Shown here one piece after another: positions 50,687-59,645 of a DNA stretch of 64,000 nucleotides. Below the pieces are notes generated by a model that worked only from the letters and a program-made list of their open reading frames with translations, did not search any database and had not been told where the DNA came from. The translations under genes were made by a program, and so were the position numbers. Each line of letters begins with the position of its first letter. Within the stretch, counting starts at the first letter, position 1. The DNA is from CAZTHM01 sp041946825 (GTDB lineage Bacteria; Acidobacteriota; Terriglobia; UBA7540), in contig JBHGBD010000004.1 of assembly GCA_041946825.1 (NCBI GenBank), positions 62,001 to 126,000 on the forward strand. Reading direction: 5' to 3'.

Positions 50687-52153
50687 GTGCCAAAAACCTT
50701 ATGGAAACTGATGCTGCTGATAACCGTCGTTTCGGTCCGGTTGAGCGCTGAGCCGATCAAGGTTCATCCTTCCAACCCGCACTATTTCCTCTTCAAAGGG
50801 AAGGCGACCGTCCTGATCACTTCGGCCGAGCATTACGGCGCGGTCATCAATGGTGACTTCGACTATGTCGCCTATTTCGACGCGCTCAAGGCATACGGCC
50901 TCAACTACACGCGGATCTATCCGGGGGAACTTTTCGAGCCGGTGGGGAAATTCATGAAAGGCAACACATTGGGGCCCAAACCCGCCAGTCTGATTGTCCC
51001 GTGGGCTCGAAGCAGCACGCCGGGCTACATGCTGGGCGGCAATAAGTTCGATCTCGACCAGTGGGATGCCGCCTATTTCGCGCGCCTGAAGGATTTCGTG
51101 GCTCAGGCCGCGGAGCGGGACATCGTTGTGGAGATTTGTTTCTTCAACGGGCAATACTCCGACACGTGGCCTATTTCTCCGCTGTATTATGAGAATAATA
51201 TACAGGGCGCGGGCCGTTGCGATCACGAGGACTTCCAGACACTGAAACATCCTGACCTCGTGCGGCGGCAGGACGATTACGTGCGCAAGATCATTCAGGA
51301 AGTCAATTCCTACGACAACGTCATCCTCGAAATTTGCGATGAGGCGATGGTCGGCGGCACTCCGATTGAAGACGCCAGCGCCTGGGTCGGGCATTTTGTG
51401 GAGTTAATCCAAGAAACCGAGCGGACCCTGCCAAAGAAGCATCTCGTGGCGCAACAGGTGGAAGGTCCGTTGGGCGGGCCGTATGATTGGTCGTCGAACC
51501 CGGGCGTCGCGATCATCGTGGCCCAATATGCCTACGGCCGGGGCTGGCTGGGAGGCATGCAGGCGCTCGACGAGAAATACGGCTTCAACAAGCCGCTCGA
51601 GTTCAATGAGACCAACTACTACCCGCTCTACAGCGGCGACAAAGTCGGCGCGTCGCGCGTCGAGGCCTGGGAGTTCATCGTAGGAGGCGGAGGCAGCTTC
51701 AACCAATTGAACGGAAGTTATACGGCGGCGAACCCTGCCGGAAATACCCCGGACAACACGCAGGTCCTGACCGCGCTCAGAGCGTTGAAGGATTTTATCT
51801 ACAGCTTCGACTTCCTCAAGATGCGCCCCGACAAGAGGTTCGTTACCGGGGGCGTGCCCGCGGGCGCGCACTGTCGCGCCATCAGCGAGCGCGGCCGGCA
51901 GTACGCCTTCTACCTGCACCACAGCGCCGGCGCCGGCGAGACTGCCTATACGGTGACGCCGGGCAACTACGTCGAGAACCTCGTGCTCGACCTTCCCGCC
52001 GGTGCTTATAAGGCCGAGTGGGTCGATCCGGCCTCGGGCAATGTTATAGGCGCCGATACGCTTTCGCACCAAGGCGGCAAACGAACGTTGACGACTCCCA
52101 AACATTCGATCGACATCGCGCTGCGTATCAAACAATTAGCAGGTACTCACTGA
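50687..52153 (+). CDS. Secreted glycosidase-like protein (TIM barrel, DUF4038-like)
   Basis: Encodes 488 residues from GTG 50687 with GGGAGG upstream at 50674-50679. A signal peptide (LWKLMLLITVVSVRLSAEP) is followed by a barrel starting IKVHPSNPHYFLFKGKATVLIT. Possible catalytic acids are in NVILEICDEAMVGG (about 208-221) and KPLEFNETNYYPLYSGD (about 306-322). The C-terminus is a beta domain (YVENLVLDLPAGAYKAEWVDPASGN) like those on the glycosidase-like protein at 20783. It probably degrades polysaccharide; the substrate is unknown. It is convergent with the TonB-dependent receptor, which could take up its products. Confidence 0.8.
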   Translation: MPKTLWKLMLLITVVSVRLSAEPIKVHPSNPHYFLFKGKATVLITSAEHYGAVINGDFDYVAYFDALKAYGLNYTRIYPGELFEPVGKFMKGNTLGPKPASLIVPWARSSTPGYMLGGNKFDLDQWDAAYFARLKDFVAQAAERDIVVEICFFNGQYSDTWPISPLYYENNIQGAGRCDHEDFQTLKHPDLVRRQDDYVRKIIQEVNSYDNVILEICDEAMVGGTPIEDASAWVGHFVELIQETERTLPKKHLVAQQVEGPLGGPYDWSSNPGVAIIVAQYAYGRGWLGGMQALDEKYGFNKPLEFNETNYYPLYSGDKVGASRVEAWEFIVGGGGSFNQLNGSYTAANPAGNTPDNTQVLTALRALKDFIYSFDFLKMRPDKRFVTGGVPAGAHCRAISERGRQYAFYLHHSAGAGETAYTVTPGNYVENLVLDLPAGAYKAEWVDPASGNVIGADTLSHQGGKRTLTTPKHSIDIALRIKQLAGTH

Positions 52154-52214
52154 CCTTCCGGCGAACCCTTCCTGCGCCAAGGCAGGCTCCGGTCGCCGCT
52201 ACAGAGACCAGTGC

Positions 52215-52246
52215 AAAAAACAGGGGCCCTGCGCGCGCAGGGCCCC
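52215..52246 (-). terminator. Intrinsic terminator of the TonB-dependent receptor gene
   Basis: GGGGCCCTGCGC and GCGCAGGGCCCC form a perfect 24-bp inverted repeat (52223-52246), about 35 bases past the stop of the minus-strand receptor gene. In that direction the stem is followed by TG and a run of six T. On the plus strand there is no T-run after it, so it acts mainly for the receptor. Confidence 0.9.
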
Positions 52247-52279
52247 GAAAAGCGAACACAAACACGAACTAACCGTGAA

Positions 52280-55200
52280 TCACCAACCGAACTTCACGCC
52301 CCACTGCATATTGCGCATAGGGAGCGCGAGGCTGGTAATGAGCCCGGCCGTGCCGGAATCGACGGCGCCGTCCGGCAGACCGAGGTTGGTATTATTGAAC
52401 AGGTTAAAGCTCTCCCAACGAATCTCCATTCCCACGCGTTCAGTGAGCTGGAGATTTTTGTGCAGAGCCCAGTTGGCCGAGAAGAACCCCGGGCCGCGCA
52501 GCGAGTTGCGTCCGGCGTTGCCGAAGAGGAACGGGCCGGGAACCGCGAAGACCGCGGGGTTGAACCAGTGATTGCGGTCCTGGGTGATTCCCGACATCGG
52601 GTCGCCGGTCTGATCGGGCCGCAGGCTCATGTCGGAATTGAGTGAAGCGTTGTTGTTCAGCGCCGGCGAGAACGGCAAGCCGCTCGACCAGCTCGTGATA
52701 CCCGTCCACTGCCAGCCCCCGATGAAGCCGTTCAGAATCCCGCCGGCGTTCGATCCCCAATGCCGGCCCTTGCCGAACGGCAAGGCAACGATGTGCCCCA
52801 GCGTCATCGTGACGGCGCGGTCGAACACCGCCGGACCGTAGTCGAGCTGGGTGTTGAACTGGTCCGTCGGCGTGCCGAATTCGCCAAAGTCCAGGGTCTT
52901 CGACCAACTGAAGGTGCCCAGGACGGAGTAGCCTTCGGAGAACCGCTTGTTGGCCACGACTTGCAGGGCGTTGTAGTTGCTGTTCTCGCAATCGCACTTG
53001 TTGAAGATGTTCTGCTCGATCCCGAACTCCTTGAAGAGCGGCCGGCGCAGATTGAAGTCGCTCCCCGGGCCGGGGATGGCGTTGTTCAGGTTCCATCCCA
53101 TGTTGAGGTGCCGCCCGACGTTGCCGATGTACGACGCGGTGACGGTGAAGTCAGGCGTGATCTCGCGTTGCACGCTGAAGTTCCACGAATCGGAGTACGG
53201 GATGTGCTGATTCACGGGTATGTAGGAGGTGCTCACTCCGTTAGGCAGCTCCAGCAGCCCGTTGGAAGGAATGTCAGGGAACACGGGCAGCGGTGGAGCG
53301 GTCGCCAGATCGATCGCCGGGAAAAACGGCGACGGCTGCGGGATGCTTTGCGAGACGATCGAAGGGTAGATGTCCGCGGCCAGGTTGTTGAACGTCCAGC
53401 CAAATGTCCCCTGGAAGTAGCTGCGTCCCCACCCCGTACGGATCACGGTCTTGGGGTTGAGCGCGTAGGCGATGCCGAGACGCGGAGAGATATTCGCCCA
53501 CTGGGTTTCGCTGTCGGCGGACATCGAGATCCCGCCTACGCCGGGGATGCGCACCAGGTTGTCGGCAACGTCATAGCGCCCGCCCTGGCCGGGGTGGAGC
53601 GACGCATCGGGAAACCACGTGTCCCAGCGCACGCCGTAGTTGAGTGTCAGCTTGGGAGTGATCCGCCAGGTGTCCTGGCCAAAGTAGAACATGCGCTTCT
53701 GGCGGTCCTGCTGGTTGGTGGAAATCTGCGCGAAGCGCCCGAAGTTGGTAGCGTCGCCGAGCAGGAAGCTGGCCAGCCCCACGCCTCCCTCGACCTGTCC
53801 GTTCTCAAGCGTCGCGGTGATGCTCGGGTCGAAGTTGTAAACCCCGGCGCGGTGCTGGTCGCTTGGCAGGCGCAAGTTTTGCGCCGCCTGCACGTCCCCG
53901 CCCCATTTGATGGTGTGGTTGCCCTTCACCCATGTCCAGTCGGTACCCCAGTCGAACACGTTCTCGGTCTGGTGGAGCGGGCAGTTGCACTGGTAGCCCA
54001 TCTGGAACCCGCCTGTGCCGTTGATGAACAGGTCAGGCAGGCCGAGCGTGTCGGGCTTACCGGCGAGGTTCAACCCCGGGATGCCCACCTGGTCCGCCAA
54101 GGCTACGTCGCCGTCAAGTGAACTCACGATGACCCGGTAGCGCGTGGCGCCGAAGCGGAAGGTGGCGAGCATCGAGGTGGTTACGTCATACGTTGCCGAG
54201 AGCACGCCGTTCTGATTCCGGGCCAGCGAGCGCCCTTCGAAACTCGGGAAGGGTTGCGGCCCTCCGAACAGTCCGAACGCCCCTGGCGCGTTGATGTCGC
54301 TCCCGAAGTAGTCGTACCGCCCGAAATAGCGCAGCCGGTCGTTCACGTAATGATCCACGCGGATGTCCCACTGGTTGGTGTCAAAGCGCTCCACCTGACT
54401 GACCGCGTAGTTGGGCGCAGCGCCCGTAGCGCCGGGGACGTTGGGCATGGGCAGGAGGTTGAGCAGATTCGTCGCCTGCGTGGTAAGGCGGTTCACCGGG
54501 ATGATGTTGAGTCCCTGGGGATTCGCGGCGGTGGCGCGCGTCGGGTCGGAGAAGAGCTGCCGCCCGCTGCCGTCGGGATTACCCGTGGCGGGATCGTAGA
54601 TTTCCACGCCCAAGCCGCTCAAATCGCCGGCGCGTTCGGCCGCCGTCGGAACCCGTGTGAGCACCGAGCCGCCCTGCAAGCGCCGCGTGCCCTGATAGTC
54701 AAAGAATCCGAACAGTTTGTTTTTCATGATTGGCCCGCCGACCGAGCCACCGAACTGGTTCCAGCGCAATTCGGGAACGCCGCGGTGAGCCGGGTCGGGC
54801 GTGCCGGGCGCGTGCAGCCCTTGCGTGAACGGGTCGCGCGCCTGGAAGACGTCGTTTTGCAGAAACTCAAACGCGTCGCCGTGGATCTCGTTGCTTCCCG
54901 ACTTGGTCTGCACCTGGATCACCGAGCCGCCCGCCTGGGCGAACTCCGCGTCGAAGTTGCTGTTGGTGACTCGTACTTCCTGCACCGAACTCATCGTGGG
55001 ATTCACCATGATGATTCCCAGAACCGGGTCGTTGTTGTTCATCCCGTCCATGAGGAAGTTCGTGGTGCTGAAGAGTTGGCCGTTGGCATTGATCTGGATT
55101 CCGCCCTGGGGATTTTCGCTTTCGGCGTGCTGCCAGGGCATCTGCGAGGTGCCGGGCAGGAGCAATTCGAGTTGCGTGAAGTTCCGGTTCAGGATCGGCA

Positions 55201-55645
55201 ACTGCTCCACCTGCCGGGTTGTCAGGTTGGTGCTGACGCTCGCCCGGTCGGTCTGGAGGAGCGGGGGTGCGGCGGTCACCGTCACCTTTTGGGTGACCTG
55301 GCCGACCACCAGGGCGGCGTTCAAGGGCGTCGAATTCCCCACCGTCACCGTGACATTCTTCTGCTCGAAGGTTTGGAATCCGCTCGCCGAGACCGTCACC
55401 GTATAGGTGCCGGGCGGCAGATTCGGCTCCGTGTAGTTCCCGGATTCGTTGCTGGTCGTGGAATAGGAGATTCCAGTGCTGTCAGAAACGATGGTAATTG
55501 TCGCATTGGGAATGACCGCTCCCGAGGGGTCGGTGACGGTCCCGATGATGTTGCCATAAACGACTTGCGCCCAGGTTGCGGCCGGCGTGAGCATGCAAAA
55601 CAGCGCCACGCCAGCCAGCGTCCAGGCGGACATGCGGGTTCTCAT
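52280..55645 (-). CDS. Oar-like TonB-dependent outer-membrane receptor
   Basis: Encodes 1,121 residues from the ATG at 55645, which has GGGAGG 7 bases upstream and begins a signal peptide (WTLAGVALFCMLTPAATWAQ). Next come a carboxypeptidase-regulatory-like domain (about 28-110; GTVTDPSGAVIPNATITIVS and LPPGTYTVTVSASGFQTFE), a plug (about 140-240; VRVTNSNFDAEFAQAGGSVIQVQTKSG), and a large beta-barrel ending in an aromatic-rich strand with a terminal Trp. This architecture (Oar family) is heavily expanded in Acidobacteriota. It imports or binds large substrates, probably glycans or peptides, with energy from TonB. A strong terminator follows. Confidence 0.95.
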   Translation of the reverse strand: MRTRMSAWTLAGVALFCMLTPAATWAQVVYGNIIGTVTDPSGAVIPNATITIVSDSTGISYSTTSNESGNYTEPNLPPGTYTVTVSASGFQTFEQKNVTVTVGNSTPLNAALVVGQVTQKVTVTAAPPLLQTDRASVSTNLTTRQVEQLPILNRNFTQLELLLPGTSQMPWQHAESENPQGGIQINANGQLFSTTNFLMDGMNNNDPVLGIIMVNPTMSSVQEVRVTNSNFDAEFAQAGGSVIQVQTKSGSNEIHGDAFEFLQNDVFQARDPFTQGLHAPGTPDPAHRGVPELRWNQFGGSVGGPIMKNKLFGFFDYQGTRRLQGGSVLTRVPTAAERAGDLSGLGVEIYDPATGNPDGSGRQLFSDPTRATAANPQGLNIIPVNRLTTQATNLLNLLPMPNVPGATGAAPNYAVSQVERFDTNQWDIRVDHYVNDRLRYFGRYDYFGSDINAPGAFGLFGGPQPFPSFEGRSLARNQNGVLSATYDVTTSMLATFRFGATRYRVIVSSLDGDVALADQVGIPGLNLAGKPDTLGLPDLFINGTGGFQMGYQCNCPLHQTENVFDWGTDWTWVKGNHTIKWGGDVQAAQNLRLPSDQHRAGVYNFDPSITATLENGQVEGGVGLASFLLGDATNFGRFAQISTNQQDRQKRMFYFGQDTWRITPKLTLNYGVRWDTWFPDASLHPGQGGRYDVADNLVRIPGVGGISMSADSETQWANISPRLGIAYALNPKTVIRTGWGRSYFQGTFGWTFNNLAADIYPSIVSQSIPQPSPFFPAIDLATAPPLPVFPDIPSNGLLELPNGVSTSYIPVNQHIPYSDSWNFSVQREITPDFTVTASYIGNVGRHLNMGWNLNNAIPGPGSDFNLRRPLFKEFGIEQNIFNKCDCENSNYNALQVVANKRFSEGYSVLGTFSWSKTLDFGEFGTPTDQFNTQLDYGPAVFDRAVTMTLGHIVALPFGKGRHWGSNAGGILNGFIGGWQWTGITSWSSGLPFSPALNNNASLNSDMSLRPDQTGDPMSGITQDRNHWFNPAVFAVPGPFLFGNAGRNSLRGPGFFSANWALHKNLQLTERVGMEIRWESFNLFNNTNLGLPDGAVDSGTAGLITSLALPMRNMQWGVKFGW

Positions 55646-56326
55646 TTCTGGCCTCCCATTGATAGGTAATGAGTTAGAAAGTTTTTCGTACAGACACACT
55701 TCGAGCGGCGCGTCTGCAGTTGGAAAACCCGGCTCGTCAAGCCGGATCAGGTCTTCGTGGGGCGGTGAGGCTCCGCGTCGAAATGCCGACGTACACGGAG
55801 TGGTGCTTGACTAAGAAAGCATGCTGAACAATCACAATGCTTTTCAGGAAGAAAAATACACCCCATCCCCAAAAACCGCCAGGTTTCGGAGTTTCAGCCC
55901 TGTCACCCGCTTACTTTCGATGCATTGACTTCCATCACGGTTGCTGCAATCCCGGGCAGCGAATTGTAAAAATCCTGTCACGCGACATAGCGGCGTTCGG
56001 AGCTTGCCCTGATTTCATCGGCGACCGGAGAGTCGACAGTACACAGTCGACAGTCGAAAGTAGAAGAACCGCGACTCCCTATTCCCTACTCCCTACTCCC
56101 TGCCCTTCCGAAATCTTGCATCTCCAATCTGAGATCGCGTGAGCGGGGCGAGCGCGCGCCCGCCACCTGTGCCCTCTACCACCTACTGCCCTTCCCCTCT
56201 GACTTATTGTCTCTTGCATTTGCCCGTAACCAGTTTTATATCTTGCCGTGATTGGATTGCTGTTTATGCACGGAAGTTTAGTAAACCGCAATGACCCGAA
56301 CGCATTGTCGATTCCGGAGGTTGTGA
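55646..56326. other. 681-bp spacer between divergent genes
   Basis: No gene is supported. It holds the receptor promoter region on one side and the small-gene promoter on the other. Short repeats include GTCGACAGT twice at 56034-56055 and ATTCCCTACTCCCTACTCCCT at 56080-56100, of the short-word type seen elsewhere in the window. The last part is AT-richer with a good ribosome site for the next gene. Confidence 0.55.
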
Positions 56327-56599
56327 ATGCCCAATTCCTACCCGAAAGAGGAACACATTCGATACATTGAGCCGCGTGCACGCCGCATGGCGGCCGAGAA
56401 GCAGCTTCAGTTCGTGGACGTCGTCGCGCAGTCAGCAACCGAAGCACGAAACTACCTTGTTCGTGTCCGAAAATCACCACACGAAATCCTCCACACTTTG
56501 CGCGTGCCCCTGGAACTGGTCGAGCGTTGTATTGACGCGTCCAGTGACAATGAACTTGTCGCGAAGCTCGATGAAGAGCTTGCCAAGCGTTTGGCGTAA
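56327..56599 (+). CDS. Small hypothetical protein
   Basis: Encodes 90 residues. ATG 56327 has GGAGG (56316-56320) 6 bases upstream. The product is mostly helical and charged (IRYIEPRARRMAAEKQLQFV; ELVAKLDEELAKRLA), soluble and without cysteine. It is followed after 27 bases by a membrane protein gene with its own AAGGAGGAG site, so the two may be co-transcribed. No family recognised. Confidence 0.65.
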   Translation: MPNSYPKEEHIRYIEPRARRMAAEKQLQFVDVVAQSATEARNYLVRVRKSPHEILHTLRVPLELVERCIDASSDNELVAKLDEELAKRLA

Positions 56600-56626
56600 C
56601 TTGTCTTTGAGATAAGGAGGAGATAC

Positions 56627-57271
56627 ATGAGCTCGGATGAGCTGGACAGGTTCGTAGAGCGTTTGGAGAGATTGGAGGGGCAGAACCACAGACTCAAGCA
56701 AGCAGCCATCCTCCTATTTCTCGTAACACTCATCGCAGTCACTCTGACATGCCGCGGTATTCAGGCCAACAGCATCGCTGCCCAGGAATTCATCCTCAGA
56801 GATAAGGACCAAAAGGTAAGAGGGAAACTTGCCTTGAGTGAGACAGGGCCACTTTTTGTACTTTACTATGCGACGGGTAAAGAAGCTTTGAACTTGAGCA
56901 TAAATGAGGGGTACGGAATTCAACCTCATTGCACTGTTTCGGCAGAAGAGTTCCGCCTGCTGGACCCTGCTCACAAGACGAAAGCAAGACTGGCAGTAGA
57001 GGCTAGGGGACCAGGACTGGCACTTTACGGCTCGAACGATAAAGAGGCCGCGAAAATCAGGGTAACTGAGGATTATGGAGACCTGGACTTAAATGACACG
57101 CGATCCAAGGCGAGAATTCATCTCCACGAAACACCGTTTGGTGGAGGTATTTCGATAGAAGATAGCGATGGCATATCCCGAGCAGACTTATCCGTCTGGC
57201 GAAAAGGGAAAGGAGCTTCCTTCACGCTGACGCCTACGAAGGGACCCGAGAAGGTTCTCAGTGTGAGATAG
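56627..57271 (+). CDS. Single-pass membrane protein with beta-repeat extracellular part
   Basis: Encodes 214 residues. Its ribosome site AAGGAGGAG lies just upstream of ATG 56627. A short coiled-coil start (LDRFVERLERLEGQNHRLKQ) precedes one membrane helix (about 25-41, AILLFLVTLIAVTLTC); the remainder has repeats of the form L-x-D-x-x-x-K-x-R-x-x-L (ILRDKDQKVRGKLAL; LLDPAHKTKARLAVEA; LNDTRSKARIHLHE; ISRADLSVW), predicted beta-strands. The repeats suggest a beta-helix or stacked-strand fold outside the membrane. Codon use is less GC-rich than in the long flanking genes. Function unknown. Confidence 0.72.
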   Translation: MSSDELDRFVERLERLEGQNHRLKQAAILLFLVTLIAVTLTCRGIQANSIAAQEFILRDKDQKVRGKLALSETGPLFVLYYATGKEALNLSINEGYGIQPHCTVSAEEFRLLDPAHKTKARLAVEARGPGLALYGSNDKEAAKIRVTEDYGDLDLNDTRSKARIHLHETPFGGGISIEDSDGISRADLSVWRKGKGASFTLTPTKGPEKVLSVR

Positions 57272-57391
57272 CGCGTGGTCTTTTGCAGACGCCAGAACCG
57301 TGCGATGTCGGATCCGTTGCGGATTTCACGAAACGAGGTTTGCGCGGGCTCGAGTCAATGGTCGTGATTTCTAAGATGAGGGAGTTTCTAT

Positions 57392-57496
57392 ATGCAAGAC
57401 CTACAGGCAGCGGCAATGAACCAGACTTTGGGTCTTATCCTAGAAGCGCTCGAACGAATCGCAAAGGCTCTCGAGAAGATCGCCGAGAAGAAGTAG
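57392..57496 (+). CDS. 34-residue amphipathic small protein
   Basis: ATG 57392 is preceded by GGGAG with 7-base spacing and ends at TAG 57494-57496. The product begins MQDLQAAAMNQTLGLILEAL and continues as Leu/Ile heptads with Glu/Arg/Lys on the other face, with no proline and one glycine, so it should form a single amphipathic helix or coiled coil. Ribosome site and biased composition support translation; homologs were not checked. It lies in the small-gene cluster after the membrane protein, on the same strand. Confidence 0.5.
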   Translation: MQDLQAAAMNQTLGLILEALERIAKALEKIAEKK

Positions 57497-57647
57497 TGCT
57501 TCGCACCTTGCTGGCACGGTAGCGGACGCCGATGGGGACCAGCCGTAAGAGGTGCGGTTTTGAATTCCTTGGGTCGTTGCGTCAAGAGGTCGCAATGTTG
57601 CCTCGAGGCAAGACTCTTCGTTCCTGTCGAGGGGGTGACCAAATACC

Positions 57648-57929
57648 ATGTCCAGAATCAAGAAACGCACCAGGGGTGAGGAGTTGTTAGGATGGCTGCA
57701 GATGCAGAAAGTAGACGGAACCTCGACTGAAACCATCAGTGTCTATGAACGGGGCACGGCAATCTACCTCATAAGATACTTCCGCGACGGGCGTTATTAT
57801 CGCCACTTACTACATCCTGCTGCGGCGGGCTTGATTGAGGAGGCTGCTCTCGTCTGGGATGACCTCACAGTGCAAGGGTCTTCATTTCGGTCCGTTCATC
57901 TGGGATATCCCGACACACAACGCAAGTAG
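57648..57929 (+). CDS. Small hypothetical protein, function unknown
   Basis: Encodes 93 residues beginning MSRIKKRTRGEELLGWLQMQ, with a central beta-hairpin-like stretch (TAIYLIRYFRDGRYYRHLLH) and an acidic C-terminal helix (LIEEAALVWDDL). The upstream purine stretch GAGGGGG is further from the ATG than optimal. Composition looks like a genuine small soluble protein, but no family is recognised. Confidence 0.5.
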   Translation: MSRIKKRTRGEELLGWLQMQKVDGTSTETISVYERGTAIYLIRYFRDGRYYRHLLHPAAAGLIEEAALVWDDLTVQGSSFRSVHLGYPDTQRK

Positions 57930-57987
57930 CCGGTAGCCACTGTCAATCGCTCTGTGATTGACTGTCAGCTTTCCACGATACAAGGAC

Positions 57988-58014
57988 CCACGGTCAGAAA
58001 GGACCTGACCGTGG
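57988..58014. repeat. Perfect 10-bp inverted repeat
   Basis: CCACGGTCAG and CTGACCGTGG are separated by 7 bases. Lies immediately left of the larger TGTAGCGGCG element and could form one stem-loop. No T-run follows it. Confidence 0.7.
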
Positions 58015-58021
58015 CTACTGT

Positions 58022-58091
58022 TGTAGCGGCGGTGTCTCACCGCCGAACATGGTGAAAGAACGTGGACGGCGATGAGGACATCGCCGCTACA
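58022..58091. repeat. REP/MITE-like palindromic element
   Basis: Ends TGTAGCGGCG (58022-58031) and CGCCGCTACA (58082-58091) are perfect inverted repeats. Inside are two smaller hairpins, GGCGGTG-TCT-CACCGCC and GGCGATG-AGGA-CATCGCC. The 70-bp clover-like arrangement is typical of REP-family or miniature mobile elements in intergenic DNA. Confidence 0.65.
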
Positions 58092-58315
58092 GCGCATTCC
58101 TATGTCACCTTGAGTCCGTCTTATGGAGGAAGGGTCTGAAGTTTGGTTCGAAGGGGTAGCCCCGGCACTGCCCTCGTGCCGTGGGCTTTTTCAGGGGAAA
58201 ACTTAAAGGACCCATGGCATCGTAAGCATGCCGCGGCTACGACTCAGGATGACAGCCGCCGGCGGTGAGGGCGGGGCTGTAGCGCCGACCTCGGTGGCCG
58301 GCGCGACGTGCCCGT

Positions 58316-58495
58316 TCAGGGTCTATCCGGATTGAATTCCGGAGCGGGGGGAGGGGTCTCCGGAGCAGTGGAAGCGCGGGCCTGGGCGCGCTCCTGCTGC
58401 CGAGCCGCGCGTTTCTGGGCTTTCATTCTCTGCTTCTCGAGACGCTTAACTTCCCTCTGGCGCTTTTGAAATGTGGCTCGCTGTCGACCTGCCAT
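58316..58495 (-). CDS. Small basic protein downstream of the RRM gene
   Basis: Encodes 59 residues from the ATG at 58495, which has AAGGAG 6 bases upstream on the minus strand; an earlier in-frame ATG at 58510 lacks this. The N-terminal 40 residues are a very basic helix (MAGRQRATFQKRQREVKRLE, then more Lys/Arg), followed by a Pro/Ala tail. Likely to bind RNA or DNA. It lies 66 bases after the RRM gene on the same strand, so both may be co-expressed. Confidence 0.6.
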   Translation of the reverse strand: MAGRQRATFQKRQREVKRLEKQRMKAQKRAARQQERAQARASTAPETPPPAPEFNPDRP

Positions 58496-58561
58496 GCAGG
58501 CTCCTTTCACCGTTCGGTGGGAAATCCGATCCGGGTTGAGACTTGACTCGCGGACGGCGCG

Positions 58562-58909
58562 TTACCAGCGACGGTCGCGCGACGAGCGGGAGTTATCGCG
58601 GCCTCCGCGGCGCTTGCCGCCGAAACCTCCCCCGCCGCCCGGGCGGAATCCCCCACTGCGCTCCGGCCGGGGGCGCGCTTCGTTGACGGTCAGCGCGCGT
58701 CCGCCGAATTCCTTGCCATTCAGCGAGGCGATCGCCTTCGCCGCGTCGTCGTCCTGGACCATTTCCACAAAGGCGAATCCCCGCGATTTTCCGGTGTCGC
58801 GGTCGGTCATGATCCGCACCGCCTGCACCTCTCCCAGTGGGGCGAAGAGCTCGCGAAGCGCGTCCTCGGTTGTGTCAAAGGTCAGGTTTCCAACAAAAAG
58901 GTTCTTCAT
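58562..58909 (-). CDS. RRM-domain RNA-binding protein with glycine-rich tail
   Basis: Encodes 115 residues. The single RRM has RNP2 LFVGNL (4-9) and RNP1 KSRGFAFVEM (41-50, aromatic F45 and F47), then a Gly/Arg/Ser-rich tail (from about 82) that includes GGFRPGGGGGFGG. ATG 58909 has GGAGG 8 bases upstream. Proteins of this form (Rbp type) occur in cyanobacteria and many environmental bacteria and bind single-stranded RNA, often in cold or stress response. The role here is inferred from family knowledge. Confidence 0.94.
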   Translation of the reverse strand: MKNLFVGNLTFDTTEDALRELFAPLGEVQAVRIMTDRDTGKSRGFAFVEMVQDDDAAKAIASLNGKEFGGRALTVNEARPRPERSGGFRPGGGGGFGGKRRGGRDNSRSSRDRRW

Positions 58910-59348
58910 TCATCTACCTCCAGAGTTGAATCTCCCGCGCGTCGCGGGGTTGAAGTGACGGGGGGAATACGGAACCCCCAAAGTAAGCGCTGGTACGATC
59001 AATCTGTGGCGTGGAGAAGAAGAACCTCGCAGCCTCAAATGAAGGGACACGGGGGCCGCCGCCCCTAGGTGTCACCTACCATTGTCTCACAGTTTCGCCA
59101 AAGGCAGGGAAAAAGTCGCGCTGAACCACCGGCATGGAGAACGCCCTTGCGTGTTACTTCGTCCTTCCCGCCCCTTGGTCATTCCCGCGCAGGTGGGAAC
59201 CCGGACCAGGCCCCGCCGGCGTTGACCCCGTGGATCCCCGCCGGGGCTGGCAGCCACTGTCAATCGTTCCTTCTCTCATGGACGGCGGGTTATCGCCGGC
59301 ACGAAAGCCCAGGGCCGGAAGAACCCGGGCCGCGGCCGCGGAAAAGAC

Positions 59349-59585
59349 TTGACACACGGAGACAAGCGTGATAGTCTATCCTCATGAGAGATGGGGAACG
59401 GCGCCGGCGGCAAGTGACGAGTTGTAACGGGCCTGCAACAAGCAAAAACCTCGCCTATATAGCAAACACCCAAAGCTGATAAGTGACTGAAAACAGGCGA
59501 GTTGTATAAAATGTCCGAGGAAACGAACCTGTAGCGACTAACCCCAATATAACCAATTAGCTAGGCTCGATTGTGAGCCTGTTTT
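59349..59585 (+). ncRNA. Candidate small RNA with promoter and terminator
   Basis: TTGACA at 59349-59354 is followed by 17 bases and TAGTCT (59372-59377), a weak -10. About 200 bases later AGGCTC-GATTGT-GAGCCT (59563-59580) forms a 6-bp stem followed by GTTTTCG, like a modest intrinsic terminator. The segment between is AT-richer than all neighbours, contains the inverted pair CTCGCCT/AGGCGAG (about 59450-59500), and has no long frame. The product would be about 200 nt. No known RNA family was recognised. Confidence 0.35.
59563..59585 (+). terminator. Possible intrinsic terminator
   Basis: Six-base stem AGGCTC/GAGCCT with a 6-base loop followed by GTTTT. No protein gene ends just upstream on this strand, which is part of the case for a small RNA. 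Confidence 0.4.
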
Positions 59586-59645
59586 CGCATGAGATTCGCT
59601 TTGAAAAATGTTGAAACGGTGTTGCAACTAGGGACGGTCTGGTGG

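Larger units (their letters stand above)
57930..58315. other. Hairpin-rich spacer
   Basis: Contains three separate inverted repeats: GTCAATC/GATTGAC (57942-57962), CCACGGTCAG/CTGACCGTGG (57988-58014) and the larger TGTAGCGGCG/CGCCGCTACA element (58022-58091), then CTCAGGATGACAG-type sequence (58240-58252). No gene is seen. The first may act as a terminator for the plus-strand small genes, though none has a clear T-run. Confidence 0.6.

Noticed and set aside
52760..55669. Long plus-strand frames opposite the TonB-dependent receptor
   Set aside because: The receptor has a signal peptide, domain order, ribosome site and terminator on the minus strand; the opposite frames have none.
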